This document shows, in pieces, positions 29,216 through 43,456 of a stretch of DNA of 64,000 nt. The stretch spans positions 709,862,196-709,926,195 of the forward strand of contig CM068367.1 of NCBI GenBank assembly GCA_034769895.1, written 5' to 3'. Below the pieces are notes generated by a model, which was not told the DNA's origin, did not search any database, and worked only from the letters and a program-made list of their open reading frames with translations. The number at the start of each line of letters is the position of its first letter. Within the stretch, counting starts at the first letter, position 1. The DNA is from Magicicada septendecula. Its lineage: Eukaryota; Arthropoda; Insecta; Hemiptera; Cicadidae. A program made the translations under genes and the position numbers.

Positions 29216-29691
29216 GGTAAGTTGATTCTACAGTCACAAATTGTGAAAGGACGGGGGGCGGCAATCTTGAAGTTCGCCCCGGGCACCGGTTGGGGTAGGT
29301 ACGCCACCGCACGTCGTAACTATATATATATATATAGGTATCGCTACGAACGAAAGGGTGGACACTGTGTATAAAATTTGCGCGTTGTGGAGGACGCGTC
29401 ACTATGAGGCGTCCAAAGCTACGCTTAGCCGTCCAGTCCGTCTAGGCACTAACGTTTTACGTAGTTATATTGTATCCTCCACACTGATCCGAGTGCCACC
29501 TATGTCTGGTTTTGGTACTGCGCTGACGTCATTCAATAACGTATGAGGGACATACACATTGGGTCATCTGTTTTATTCAATTGTTTTTTCTTGGCTTGAA
29601 GTGGTTTTCCCTTGTTTTGTTTACGTATTATTTTTCGTTCATTAAATATAAATGTACTTATTATTTAGTGACGTTCATAATTTCTATGTAA
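29216..29691. other. Spacer between Tc1 and Gypsy elements
   Basis: It has a GC-rich part (29250-29320) with a TA microsatellite (29323-29336), then AT-rich DNA. No gene is seen. Confidence 0.5.
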
Positions 29692-30296
29692 ATACTGTAG
29701 CGCAACGAAGTTTTTGCCTTATTCTACAATTTAAGATCACATAGAAAAAGAAGGGAAGAAGTCATCTGGAAGAAGTAAAATCAACTTATATAAAAGTAAC
29801 AGAAAGAATAATCACAATAATAAATAAAATGCCTTAACAGAACTAGAAAACATCTCGATTCAAAGAAATTATATACGTTCAATTTATAGCAAAATGTGTT
29901 AAAAACAAATAGTATGATTATTATCCCAGTAAAATAATTAGTATACCCAGTAAGATACGGAGTAGTAAGGAATTACAGCCAGAAACCAATTAATAAAAAG
30001 GAAAAATCTCAAGATACCCAAAAACCTACTTTAAAGACAGAACACTCTATAGCAGCAAACCACATAAATGAAAAAACTTAAACTATATTAGTTATACCAA
30101 TTTAGAAAAAACAAATAACAAATAAGAGAATACAATACAAAATAATCAGAGCTAATGTAAACTTAGGTATAAATAAAATAGTGTGTGATTGAGGGGAATA
30201 CCCCAAACCAGTTTTAAAAGGATAACAAAGGACACTCTTTAGGATAAGACTTTAATTTGTTTAGTTATATAATTATTATGTTTAATTATTATATGT

Positions 30297-32337
30297 CAGG
30301 CGCGAATTCTCCATATGTGTGACGTGTGCGCCGCACGCGTCAAAATTATTGCTGTGAATAAATAATTAAATAAATTATTTAAATAAATAATTCTACTTAT
30401 GTTTCAAATGAAGATGTGTTATTGCAAGGAATGTGTCTGCTGGGAGCGGCCGCACCTCTCATGGCTATTGGTGAGGTAGCTGACTGGCGAGAAGTGCGTG
30501 CTAGACTTTTAGAGGGGAGCGGAGAGGTAAAGTGGTGGTGCAGCGGTGTTTGAGTCTGCAGACTGACAGCGTGAAGCCACTCGGGCAACTTCGTTACTGT
30601 TCGTCCGCCGCTATTGTCTACTCTTTCGTCAACCCACACTCCACACTTACGTGTATAATGAAATCCATGTATTTTTATCCAAATCGGGGTTTTCCTGTGT
30701 GCATAGCGGATGAATTGAATATTAAAATGAATACTGATTGTGGTCACAGTTAAATATTAAAACATAATATAGAATTAATTTAACCATATCGTTGTACTCC
30801 ATTTATTACCCTGAATTGTAGTTTTTGTTTTAACCTTTGTTTCCTCCAGAAACAAACACAATTTCACTGGCTCCCCAGATAAATATGAACCTTTGACTAC
30901 ATCGTCACATTAGTATATGAAATATACGTTTATTAAGAAAACTTATTTTATACTGTTTTGCCGGTTTTTAAGTTCAGTTTTTTGTACTCACAATGTTGGT
31001 TTTGATAGGCCTATATATTGCTGTAATCAGTTGTGGCAAAACTCCTCTTTACCTATGCACTAACTTCGCAGGTTGGTTTCGTATTTATCTGGAGTCAATT
31101 TAATCAATTATTTTTGTTTCTGAAGTGATAAACGCTGAAACAAAATATACAATTAAGTTCTTGGATTTCGTTGTCCATGACGTGTTCGTTACTTAACTAA
31201 ATACAATTAAGGTTATAAATGTAAGAAATGATATGATATGAATTTATTCTCAATTGTGTTTATTATTTATCTTCGAGAATACTTACAGCGCGTGTACCTA
31301 ATAAAAACTGTTACACTAAAAATAAAATGACAAAACTTTAAAATGAAACATCGAAATGTTTACAGGACATGTATAGGTAGGTTATACATGAATAAAACTT
31401 TACAAGAATACACACAGACACTTGATACACGAAAAATTTACTCTTGAGTTTACTTATTTGTAGCCGTGAACTTAATAAAATTATTGTGCTAAAATAAATA
31501 CACAAACTTTAACCAAACGTTTACCTAACTCACATCTGACAACAGAATATAGGCGGGCATAGATGAGAACGAAGGTTGCCGAAGTTGCCCGAGTGGCTTC
31601 ACGCTGTCAGTCTGCAGACTCAAGTGTGTTAGCGTGCCTTGAGTGCGGCTTCAGTACCGCACCAACCAGGCGTGCTGAGAGTTGTATGGTTTCTAAGGTT
31701 CTTTGAGATTTTCGAATAATTTCTGTTGAATCGTGATTCTGTTTTTGTGATGTGCTTCTAAATTATGAAAAATCATAATTGTACAATTGATGACATTTTG
31801 AAAAATGGGTTTTCATGTAGAAGTTTCGAAGAAAAACTTAAAATTGTTACAAATGGAAGACCGTGCCCTCCTGCCCTCCGTTGCCTAATTTAACAACTAA
31901 ACACAAGGGCAAAAAGGAAGAATACAATAGACACTTTTCAGTATCATCTTTCAACTCGATTCCATGGTTAACTGGCTGTGAGAAATTAAATAAATTATTT
32001 TGTTGGCCATGTATTCTTTTTTTCAAAGAAAAAAGTGTGTGGACAAAAACTGGATTTTCCGATCTCAGTCATTTATCCTCTGCACAGCAACGACACGAAC
32101 GATCGCAGTCTCATGTAGAATCATTTCTTAAATGCAAGATGTTTGGAAAGCAGAGAATTGACGTTTTAATTGACTCCCAACATAAAGACAATATCATATA
32201 TTATTATTATTATTTTGTTGTTGCACTTCCTTAAATAATGCAGCTTATAAACTTGATAATTAAATAGTTTCATAGTAGACGGATATGATTATTTTTTAAG
32301 CAGCACACCCACCTTGTCAAAGCAGGATACGCCCCTG
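30297..32337 (+). mobile_element. hAT element nested in the left LTR
   Basis: 2,041 bp starting CAGGCGCG and ending CGCCCCTG, with an exact 8-bp duplication TTATATGT on each side (30289-30296 and 32338-32345). The empty site is visible in the right LTR near 41450. Inside, a 43-bp block around GTCTGCAGACTGACAGCGTG (30551) recurs inverted at 31581-31623. Internally deleted, non-autonomous. Confidence 0.93.
31765..32234 (+). pseudogene. hAT transposase N-terminus (TTF-type zinc finger), truncated
   Basis: The ATG at 31765 begins a ZMYM/TTF-type hAT N-terminus; after a frame change near 31865 the second frame carries LTTKHKGKKEEYNRHF..., a finger with LFCWPCILFF, and GFSDLSHLSSAQQRHERSQSH. The remainder (RNase H-like core and dimerisation domain) has been deleted in this copy. 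Confidence 0.75.
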
Positions 32338-34445
32338 TTATATGTGTATACAATACAGACCATGTTGATAGTAGTAGATACTAGATGTTAGTATGTAAGT
32401 GTTTATTGTATTTAAATAATGTTAATTAATGTCATAATTTTGTGAAGTAAGGAAAGGCAAAATATAATTTCAAATGACCTATAAATAGTGAATCAGAAAA
32501 TATAAAAATAATAATGTGAATTGATTATAACATTGGTAGAAAAATTGAAAATTGATGACCAAGCCAAATTCAACTTTGGCCCTGTAAATCAAATCAGAGA
32601 AAATAAATTAATAGAAACTAGACCAAATTGATATAAATTATCCCATTCAGAATACAAATACATTATCATAATTATAACAACAACCTATAGTAGTGATTAA
32701 AAGAATCAGAGTGTAAAATTGACTTAAATGGTGATTGTACAAGATAATGCCATAATCAGTAAAGCAAGTACTAATGAAATACAAATAAATTGTTAAATGT
32801 TTAGGATAATAGCCAGGTAGAAAAAGTAAATTACAATGGTTTAATTAGCAATCGTATTTGAGGAAAATTATAACATAAAACATATTGTAAACCATTTAAT
32901 GGGTAATTATGTGAATCAAAATAAGGCCTAGAGGTAAATTTCAAGGAATGTAATTCAGAAGCTTAATTCAAACCAAAATAGGTCAAATTTAGTATTAACT
33001 TGTATAAAATAAAAGCAGGAATATTGTTATATAATTAGAATTCCATAAAAGTACTAAACAAATAATTTATAGCCAGTTAAATATAAAGAATATCATCTAT
33101 TTCTATAAAATTGAATTAGTAATTATGAAAACAGCTGATAATGAACAATGAGAAATGAGACCAAAATCTTACAGAATTTTCTTATGAAGAAACAAATATA
33201 GTTAGTTGATTGTTAAACGCCAAGCAGAACGGACGTGTCAAAATACATTTCAGAGAAAAATGAATGGAATTTTTAACTAACACAAACCAAGATATATTAT
33301 GAAATTATAAAAAGATAAAAGAATATAAATTAAATTAATGAATACGATAATAACAGTTATTGGAATCACAAAGCTAAATTAAACAACACCAAATCTATCT
33401 GTCACTACATATGGACACGATTGAAGAATAAATTTAACCTCATACGACCAGCAACTGATTGGAAGGGACCATTTGACACAACACACCTATTACCGAACAA
33501 AATCCAGTGGAGGACTAAAACTACATACTACAACTTGTGGATATTCCAATAGCGGCATCACAGAAGAGGAATTAATCAACTGCTACGTTTATTTGAAGGA
33601 AATCTTGGAGACTGATTTTCAGCGTATAACAACTCATGAAGGCGGCCACCTTGTCATTCCAAGTCAAACGAATCTAAACGGAAGAGGATGTGGTGACGTC
33701 AGAGCAATCAGCTGGTTTGAATCTAAATTTTTCTATACACTATATTTTATTATTTTTGTCTGTTAATGAATAAGTTTTTATAATTGTAAGTATTGAATTC
33801 TCTTGCCTTTCCTGACTATTTCTAAAGTTCAAAGAATCCTTATTATATAATAATTTAATTTGAATAATTTTGTGTATGTAATAATCGACCTGGGATCTAC
33901 TCTCGACTCCTACTCGAATTAGTCGACACAAGTCAAATAATTACTTTGAGCATAATAAATATAATTATTGTTCTAAAATATTGTTTTATTTATTAGTTGA
34001 GAACTAATTTAAAATACATTAATTATTAAATTATAAACAAGAACTTCTGAGGGAAAGGAACGAGCAGAAGAAGAAATAAAGATACTGAATGGACCACGGC
34101 ATGCAATCGATTTGGCCACGACAATCTATTTAACGCGGAGAAACAAATATTTCTTCACCAAATCATACCCAATTATTAATTAGTATTTTTATTAACCAAA
34201 CACTAACCATAAAATAATAAAAATAATTAAATGAATAAAAAAAATTTTAATTAATTATTTATACAAAAAAAATAAATAAATAATCAAAATTTTATTTAAC
34301 AGTTATTATACTTATTTGTAAATTAACTTCGTTTATTTACAAATTGGTGCCCCACTTTAGGGGCTAAAAATAGGAATTGATAGGCCTATAAAATAAAGAT
34401 AATTTGCCCAATTTCCTATGTTAACAGGTCAGGAAAGTAATCAAA

Positions 34446-36427
34446 ATGCCAAAGAGATCAACGTCGAAGAAAAGAGCGGCAGATGCCGAAAAGGAGATAG
34501 ACATGGAGAACAAGGAGGCGACTCTAGTGGAAGATATGGAGATGATATTACCTCCGGCGGAACCGAACTAACCCGCACTCCAGGGGAAACAGAGAAATCC
34601 ACCACAACAGAAGATACAATATTGAATAAGATGATGGAAATATTCCAACAGATGAGTAAGAAAATGGAAGAGAACAACAAATCCACAAAAGAGGAATTGA
34701 GTCAGAAAATGGATGAGAACAACAAATCGACAAAGGAAGAATTGAGGAACAAAATTGACGAAAATAGTAAAAAGTGACAACCAACAGTTGAGGGAAGAGT
34801 TAAGAGAGAATAGTAAGAAGATGGAAGAGAAGATGGAGGAAAATAATAAGAAGATGGAAGAAAAGATGGGGGAGAAATTGGAAGAATTGAAAGAGGATAA
34901 CCAACTATTAAGAGAAGAATTAAGGGAGGTTAACCAGAAAAACATGGACAAGTTAGACGAAAGAATAGAGTTGTTACAAGAAGAGTTGAGCCAGAAGATG
35001 GTGGAGAACAATGAAATAACCAGCAAGAAGGTAGAAGAGGAAATGACCATGATAGAACAAAAAATTATGGAAGCTGACGAAAGATGGAGGCAGACTGAAC
35101 GAGAAGTACATAGTTTTCAAGCAGAAGTCAACACCAAAGTTACAAATATAGAAGAGAAACAAAAGGAAACGCGTTAAGAATGGGAAAAGTGCAGAACCGA
35201 TTCACAGAAAAGTGTGATGGGATAGAAGCTGCTGTTACCAGTATAAATGGCCAGGTTCGCCAGAACCAAGCAGACATAGAAACTTGTCTGAGTAGACCGA
35301 CTAACTTTACCAATTGTTCAACTACTGAAAACCGAGAATGGGTTAATTTCCAGTTATACCAAAGAAAACCCATGGAATTTATAGCCATAATAGAAGAATA
35401 TTTCGCAAAACATAGGGGTAACCGCTGGAATACCAACAAAGAAGTACTCGATGAGTCATTTAAAGAAATGACTGATAATTGGTGGATGGCTATCAGAGAT
35501 GACATCACAGAATACCAAATGTTATGAGGTTATTTAAAGCTAAGTATTGGTCAGAATCTACGCAAAACATTGCAAGAGACAACATATGTCATGGGAAATA
35601 TAACCCATATTGGGGTAACACTTTGACCTCGTATTTCCTGGGAAAGGTGTGCATAGCCAAACACCTAGAGCCTAAAATACCCGAGGAGTGCCTAGTCAGC
35701 AAACTGTCCTATCACTACGAGGAGGATATAATTAGAGCACGTAGGAGTAGTCAGATTAAAACTGTACAAGCTATGACAGAGTTACTCGAGATGTACGAGC
35801 ATGAAGATTATTACCAACAGAGTAGGAGAAGAACGGATAGACCAGAATTAAGGAATAATACTAGCTATGTAAATAACAATCAAAATAATGGGAATAACAA
35901 TAATTTTAACCCCACAAACCGGAATAATAATACTATAATAATAATCACAGCAATAATAATAATAATAATAATAATAACCATAATGGTAGTAATAATAACA
36001 ACCAATCAAACAGAAATAATTATTATAATAACAGCCAAAACAACGGAAATAGTCAGAGAAATTTGAACCAAACTAATAATTATCCTTATCCAAATAACAG
36101 TAGAAATTATCAACAAGGTGGTAATTATAATAACAGGACCTATCAACCTAGAGTGAATTATATAAGAGCAGTAGGAAGTGGTCAGCGAAGGTACCAACAC
36201 CAAAGGAGGAACAGTTTCCATGAATACAGAATACAACCGATCAACCACGAAGGGAATGATCATGGGAATTATGTATGCAGGCGAAGTTCCAGCCTGGAGG
36301 ATCAAAATCGACAACAGAGGAATGAAGTGTAGTTTGATGATCACATGGAGCGACAGGAACCAGTCCAAGGATTTCAGACCGACGTTGCAGTCGGCCCAAT
36401 CAGTGATAACACTCAGCCTTTAAACTA
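34446..36427 (+). pseudogene. gag: Gypsy Gag, fragmented
   Basis: A start-like ATG at 34446 (MPKRSTSKKRAADAEKE) is followed, through several frame changes, by a long coiled-coil segment of repeated K(M)EE(N/K)NKS units (34600-35180). Next come a capsid-like segment (FMAII-type start at 35370, then ARDNICHGKYNPYWGN, FLGKVCIAKHLEPKIPEE, ELLEMYEHEDYYQQ) and an Asn-rich tail (35870-36120). It packages the retrotransposon RNA. At least four frameshifts or stops are present. Confidence 0.75.
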
Positions 36428-36436
36428 GAGGAGGCG

Positions 36437-38130
36437 GTGATAAACAATCACAACCCTTCACTGCTCCTATCTACTGGGTATGAACGTGAGTTAAATAACC
36501 AAAATGAAAATAAGAAAATCACAATTATTTACAATAATTACCTCAAGGATATCAGAACCGATTTGTTAGAAGAAGACGATATAAAAATTAACAATCATAA
36601 TAATGAGATAATATACGTAATGGCAGAAGTAGAAGGTATTTCAGCTCAAATCATGATAGACACAGGTGCGAATGTCTCGATACTTAGTAATAGTGAATTA
36701 GACCGAATACAACGAGAATGTCACCGAACATTACCGGTATTACCAATCAATAATGTAGTACTTATAGGCGCCACTGGTCGGCAAAATAAAACGATATGAA
36801 AACAAGTATCTTTAAATGTTACAAGTAAGGGTGTAAGTTTGGACATGGTGTTTCTCATTGCAGCTGGATTACCATTTAATATCCTAATAGGGTGTGATCT
36901 GTTAAGAAGAAACTCTGCTGTTATTGATCTGTGCAGAGAGAAGGTGTCGCTGTTTTCAGGAGATTCAACATGGATAGCCGATTTAATAAGTAACGAAATA
37001 GTAAACTTCCAACCGAGTCACAACCGAAAGGTTGAAATAAATTATGTAGCGGATAAATCATCATACAGTAAATTAATATACCGCAAGACTGAAGATAAAC
37101 TGTGGACGCAGAAAATACAGGAGATACGGGATTTCCGGTGCGAAAAAAACACGACGGAAAAACTAACTGAAACCCAAATAAATCATTTGATAGGAATATA
37201 CGAAAAATATTGTGCCGTATTTTCCGATGAGCCAGGAAAGGTCACGAATTATCAGTGTAAAATCTGATTCAGGGAACCAGTGGAGTTCAACTGTAAATCC
37301 TACCCGATAGCGCAGTCACTGAAGGAAGCGGTCCAAACCGAAATCAATAATATGATAAGTAGAGACATAATAGAAAGCAGTCAGTCACCATTCACCAGTC
37401 CGATAGTGGCTATTCTAAAGAAAAACGGTAAGGTCCAACTCTGTCTGGACGCACGAGAAATTAATAAAATGATTGTAAATGATCGAACCTCGCCCGGAGA
37501 AATCGAAGAAATCCTAAAGAGATTCCACGGCACTAAATTTATTATGACATGGGACACCGTGTGCGGGTATTGGCAAGTGGAGTTGCACCCACAAAGTTGT
37601 CAATACATGGTGTTCATCTTCGAAGGGCGCAATTACCAATTTAAGAGGTTGCCCTTCGGTTTAGTAAATTCAGTAGCCATCTTTGTAGCCTGCATGGACC
37701 AAATACTCGGCCAAGAAGCACTCCAGTTTACAACGGTATACGTTGATGATCTGTTAATCACCTCAGCCAACTGGGAAGAACACTGCAACCGAGTGGAGCA
37801 TGTATTGAAGAAACTCGCCCATAATAATGTCACATTAAAATTAGAAAAAACCAGCCCTTTTTCTTGAACTGCGATGCCAGTAATATCAGTCTGGGAACGA
37901 CCTTGTACCAAGAGGACAAAAATGGCAATCATCTCGTCATTAGTTTCGCTAGCAGGACACTAAACCAATGTGAGAAAAACTATAACGTCACAGAAAAGGA
38001 ATTGCTCAGTGTAGTGTTTGCTTGCGGAAAATTCCATACTTATATCTTGGGATATCCAGTGACCGTCCATACAGATCATAAATCAATATCATTCTTGAGA
38101 AGGTGTAAGTTAAGTCACGGGGTAGACTGA
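36437..38130 (+). pseudogene. pol: Gypsy protease, reverse transcriptase and RNase H, with internal deletion
   Basis: Aspartic protease motif IMIDTGANVSIL (36653). RT: SPIVAILKKNGK (37400), then QVELHP, FKRLPFGL and the catalytic YVDDLL (37738). RNase H starts NCDASNISLGTTLYQE (37868), with TEKELLSVVFA and HTDHKS. The RT thumb and connection are missing: RT runs into RNase H within a few codons near 37860, in a different frame. Stops at 36799 and 37267 break the frame further. Inactive. Confidence 0.82.
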
Positions 38131-38147
38131 CCAGGTGGATACTTGCT

Positions 38148-39530
38148 TTGCAAGAATATAATCTACAGTGGGAATATATTCCAGGAAGTAAGAATGTGGT
38201 AGCCGACGTGTTGTCACGGGTGGAATTACAAAATCAGACATTTGAGGGTGAGAAGGAAAGTATACTGAAAATTTACAATATCATCAGGGACAGGTCCGAT
38301 TTGGAGAAAGTGGTACGGAACATCAGCATACACCAGCAGTCTGACCCAAAGCTAAGCAGTATTCAAAGACCTCTAGCCGATCAAGATGACACAATAACAA
38401 AATTTTATTGTATCCATAATAATGTGTTGTTTATTAAACCATCTCTTGATGAGGAAATATGGAAAATAATAATCCCTACTAATATTGACAAGGAAATCAT
38501 CATTGACTACCATATCCGATACGGCCACATGGGAGCCATGTATGAAAGTGGTAAAGGCGTTGGAGGAAAATTGTCACATAAAAGATATCAATCGTAAGGT
38601 AAGGAGGTATATCAAGAATTGTTTTATTTGCCAGCTAGTAAAAACCAACAATGATAAGAAGGAGGGGGTAATGATACCTATAACCTCACAGAAGAAATTG
38701 GAAAAGATTTTCTTAGATATATGCGGGCCATTTCCCTGTAGTGGCGGACGCCATCGATATAAATATATCATAATAATGATGACCATTTTACTAAATTTAG
38801 GCCTATAAAATTATAACCTGTGAACCGAGCAACCACTTTAAAGGTTTTGGGAGTAATTACAAATCAATATCTTCCGGAGATAGGAAAACCTATGTCAATA
38901 ATTACCGATCATGGAACCCAATTTAAAGGTAAAAGATGGAGAGATACTTTATTGGTGCTAGGTATCAAAACCTATAAAACATCTGTTTGCCACCCAAATA
39001 GTAATCCAGCGGAGAGAGTGTTAAGAGAGGTAGGAAGAATACTTAGAACATACTGCCACCATCAACAGAGAAAATGGCAAGAATACTTATTAGCCACCGA
39101 AGAATTCCTCAATCTAGCCCATCATCCAGCTATAGAGATTACACCATATACTGCAATGCATGAGAAACTACCTCTCCAAGCGGTACAAGAGATTATTGAA
39201 TTTCCGACCCACAAGGAATATAAATTTGACCAGATAAGATTTTATAACAAATTAGCCGAGGACCAGGAAAGGCGAAATAACAAATATAAAAAAGCAATTA
39301 AAAAGGTGTTAAAATACCAAATCGGAGAAAAAGTATTACTGAAGAACCGGGAACTGCCCAGTACTATGGAAGGGATTACTAAAAAATTATTACTGTTGTA
39401 TACTGGACCATATGTGATTACTAAAGATAATGAAAATAACACTTATGAGTTGAATGATATTAATTCACAAAAGATAAAAGGCACGTATAATCAATTGTCA
39501 ATAAAAAAATATTTTGATGAGATAAAATAA
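38148..39530 (+). pseudogene. Gypsy integrase, frameshifted
   Basis: It follows the RNase H tail (YIPGSKNVVADVLSR). HHCC zinc-binding residues (HIRYGHMG, then CFICQ), catalytic D in FLDICGPFP (38712), D in IITDHGTQFKG (38900) and E in NPAERVLREV (39003) are present across three frames (breaks near 38540 and 38805). The C-terminus ends with the TGPYVI...YELND motif typical of Gypsy integrases. Confidence 0.82.
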
Positions 39531-40832
39531 AAATTCAAAAATCAGTAAGTCCATCTTTACAGTTAATATAAGAGAAAATATGCTGAATCAAATAAAATAA
39601 ACCTCTAAATTCTAAAAAGAAGTAAGGACATCTTACAGTATATGTCAAAGAAATTATTTTGAATAAAATAAGAAAAGAAAAGAAAAGAAAAGAAAAGAAA
39701 TGAATTATCTAAATTCTAAAATGAGTAAGAACATTTTACAGAATATATTTCAGAAAGACATTGTTTTGGATCAAATAATAAAGAGAAGGAATGAAATAAG
39801 ATATCAAAGGTTTAAAAAATAATAAGGACAACGTAGGTACAGAAATTGAATGAAATAATTTTACAAAAAGAAAAAATTTTTTTTTTCACAACTCTGAAGG
39901 CTAAATAGGGACTACTCAAAACAACTATATAAATGAAATACTTATCGAGACAAAAATGTTACAGAACTTTTAAGTGAAAGTAAATAAAAAACCAGATAGT
40001 TTATATGTTTTCAATGTTATAAGTTGATGAAACCCCAAAATGAAAATAAGATTATAGAAGAATGAATAGAAGAACCAATTAACCAAAACAGATAAGGAAA
40101 AGGTATTAAAACCAGTCATTATGCCATGAAAAAAAAACTATATATATAAACATGTGCTACCCAAAAAGTAAACAAGAAACAGGTTGTACAAACAACTAAC
40201 CAAAATAACAGAATTTCAAAAAGAAGGATGAAATGGATATTATGCAATATACCTAGTGAGACATAATATAGACCGAGCTTTAAAATGTAAAGGTAACCAT
40301 ATGGATAGAAATATTAATTCATCTGAACAATTATGAAGTGATGATTCTAAGGATGTTTATTATTAGTCAAAATGGACTACTTTTATAATTTATATTTTAA
40401 TGACTGGATGTAGATAATTCCACCAGTTTTTATAATTGAGCAGAGATGATAATTCCTCTGAGCTCAAATGAGTGAAGTGTGGTCAGCAGAGAATGTAGCC
40501 GAAATGTGCCACTCTGAACTGTTCCAGCTCACATGTTAGGGAATGTTAGGGAGTAAATATCTCAAGCAGGAAACACTAAATAAGAAGGGAAACAATATAT
40601 ATATATATATATTTAATAATAATAAGATAAATCAGATTAAAAGAACTATCTCATTCATAAGAGTAAAAAAAAAAAACAGAAAATATACATATCAACTTAG
40701 AGCTCAACATAAAGAAGCAGGTATATCAGTGTAAACAAAAGCCAAGAATATAATAAAGACAAGTGGCAGAAGCAATTAGTTCATCCACACTAAAAGTATG
40801 ATCTGAACTAATCACTTTTACAGGAGGGCATA
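39531..40832. other. Gypsy 3' untranslated region
   Basis: AT-rich, non-coding. It contains loose repeats around AAAATRAGTAAG(A/G)AC and a short AAAAG repeat (39671-39698). No envelope-like frame is found. Confidence 0.6.
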
Positions 40833-43452
40833 TGTAGCACAACGAAGTTTTTGCCTTATTCTACAATTTAAGATCACATAGAAAAAGAAGGGAAGAAGTC
40901 ATCTGGAAGAAGTAAAATCAACTTAAATAAAAGTAACAGAAAGAAATAATCACAATAATAAATAAAATGCCTTAACAGAACTATTCTGTTAATAAATAAA
41001 ATGCCTTAACATCTCGATTCAAAGAAATTATATACGTTCAATTTATAGCAAAATGTGTTAAAAACAAATAGTATGATTATTATCCCAGTAAAATAATTAG
41101 TATACCCAGTAAGATACGGAGTAGTAAGGAATTACAGCCGAAAACCAATTAATAAAAACGAAAAATCTCAAGATACCCAAAAACCTACTTTAAAGACAGA
41201 ACACTCTATAGCAGCAAACCACATAAATGAAAGAACTTGAACTATATTAGTTATACCAATTTAGAAAAAACAAATAACAAAGTAAGAGAATACAATACAA
41301 AATAATCAGAGCTAATGTAAACTTAGGTATAAATAAAATAGTGTGTGATTGAGGGGAATACCCCAAACCAGTTTTAAAAGGACAACAAAAGACACTCTTT
41401 AGGATAAGACTTTAATTTGTTTATTTATATAATTATTATGTTTAATTATTATATGTGTATACAATACAAACCATGTAGATAGTAGTAGATACTAGATGTT
41501 AGTATGTAAGTGTTTATTGTATTTAAATAATGTTAATTAATGTCATAATTTTGTGAAGTAAGGAAAGGCAAAATATTAATTCAAATGACCTATAAATAGT
41601 GAATCAGAAAATATAAAAATAATAATGTGAATTGATTATAACATTGGTAGGAAAATTGAAAATTGATGACCAAGCCAAATTCAACTTTGACCCTGTAAAT
41701 CAAATCAGAGAAAATAAATTAATAGAAACTAGACCAAATTGATATAAATTATCCCATTCAGAATACAAATACATTATCATAATTATAACAACAACCTATA
41801 GTAGTGATTAAAAGAATCAGAGTGTAAAATTGACTTAAATGGTGATTGTACAAGATAATGCCATAATCAGTAAAGCAAGTACTAATAAAATACAAATAAA
41901 TTGTTAAATGTTTAGAATAATAGCAGGTAGAAAAAGTAAATTACAATGGTTTAATTAGTAATCGTATTTGAGGAAAATTATAACATAAAAAATATTATAA
42001 ACCATTTAATGGGTAATTATGTGAATCAAAATAAGGCCTAGAGGTAAATTTCAAGGAATGTAATTCAGAAGCTTAATTCAAACCAAAATAGGTCAAATTA
42101 GTATTAACTTGTATAAAATAAAAGCAGGAATATTGTTATATAATTAGAATTCCACAAAAGTACTAAACAAATAATTTATAGCCAGTTAAATATAAAGAAT
42201 ATCATCTATTTCTATAAAATTGAATTAGTAATTATGAAAACAGCTGATAATGAGCAATGAGGAATGAGACCAAAATCTTACAGAATTTTCTTATGAAGAA
42301 ACAAATACAGTTAGTTGATTGTTAAACGCCAAGCGGAACGGACGTGTCAAAATACATTTCAGAGAAAAATGAATGGAATTTTTAACTAACACAAACCAAG
42401 ATATATTATGAAATTATAAAAAGATAAAAGAATATAAATTAAATTAATGAATACGATAATAACAGTTATTGGAATCACAAAGCTAAATTAAACAACACCA
42501 AATCAATCTGTCACTACATATGGACACGATTGAAGAATAAATTTAACCTCATACGACCAGCAACTGATTGGAAGGGACCATTTGACACAACACATCTATT
42601 ACCGAACAAAATCCAGTGGAGGACTAAAACTACACACTACAACTTGTGGATATTACAATAGCGGCATCACAGAAGAGGAATTAATCAACTGCTACGTTTA
42701 TTTGAAGGAAATCTCGAAGACTGATTTTCAGCGTATAACAACTCACGAAGGCGGCCATCTTGTCATTCCAAGTCGAACGAATCTAAACGGAAGAGGATGT
42801 GGTGACGTCAGAGCAATCAGCTGGTTTGAATCTAAATTTTTCTATACACTATATTTTATTATTTTTGTCTGTTAATGAATAAGTTTTTATAATTGTAAGT
42901 ATCGAATTCTCTTGCCTTTCCTGACTATTTCTATGGTTCAAAGAATCCTTATTATATAATAATTTAATTTGAATAATTTTGTGTATGTAATAATCGTCCT
43001 GGGACCTACTCTCGACTCCTACTCGAATTAGTCGATGCAAGTCGAATAATTACTTTGAGCATAATAAATATAATTATTGTTCTAAAATATAGTTTTATTT
43101 ATTAGTTGATAACTAATATAAAATACATTAATTATTAAATTATAAACGAGAACTTCTGAGGGAAAGGAACGAGCAGAAGAAGAAATAGATACTGAATGGA
43201 CCACGGCATGCAATCGATTTGGCCACGACAATCTATTTAACGCGGAGAAACAAATATTTCTTCACCAAATCATACCCAATTATTAATTAGTATTTTTATT
43301 AACCAAACACTAACCATAAAATAATAAAAATAATTAATTAAATAAAAAAAAATAAATTAATTATTTATACAAAAAAAATAAATAAATAAATAATCAAAAT
43401 TTTATTTAACAGTTATTATACTTATTTGTAAAATTAACTTCGTTTATTTACA
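40833..43452 (+). repeat. Right LTR
   Basis: 2,620 bp, uninterrupted copy of the left LTR. It is preceded by a purine-rich AGGAGGG tract (40822-40828) suitable as the plus-strand primer. Confidence 0.93.
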
Positions 43453-43456
43453 ATAC

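Larger units (their letters stand above)
29696..34341 (+). repeat. Left LTR, split by a hAT insertion
   Basis: About 2,597 bp of LTR sequence interrupted at 30296/32338 by the nested hAT. It is near-identical to the right LTR with scattered substitutions and small indels. It includes a GC-richer promoter-like stretch around 33640-33700. Open frames inside (such as 33473-33766) occur in both LTRs and have no coding support. Confidence 0.93.
29696..43452 (+). mobile_element. Gypsy-type LTR retrotransposon with 2.6-kb LTRs
   Basis: The LTRs begin TGTAGC(A/G)CAACGAAG and end TTTATTTACA, and are flanked by the 4-bp duplication ATAC (29692-29695 and 43453-43456). Primer-site-like TGGTGCCCCACTTTAGGGG follows the left LTR (34345-34363). 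Without the nested hAT the element is about 11.7 kb. Gag, protease, reverse transcriptase, RNase H and integrase remnants lie between the LTRs in that order (protease, RT, RNase H, IN = Gypsy order). No envelope gene is seen. Confidence 0.93.

Noticed and set aside
33473-33766. 97-codon frame in the left LTR with a near-identical copy at 42582-42875
   Set aside because: It is present twice because the LTR is present twice; no start other than a non-ATG codon and no known domain.
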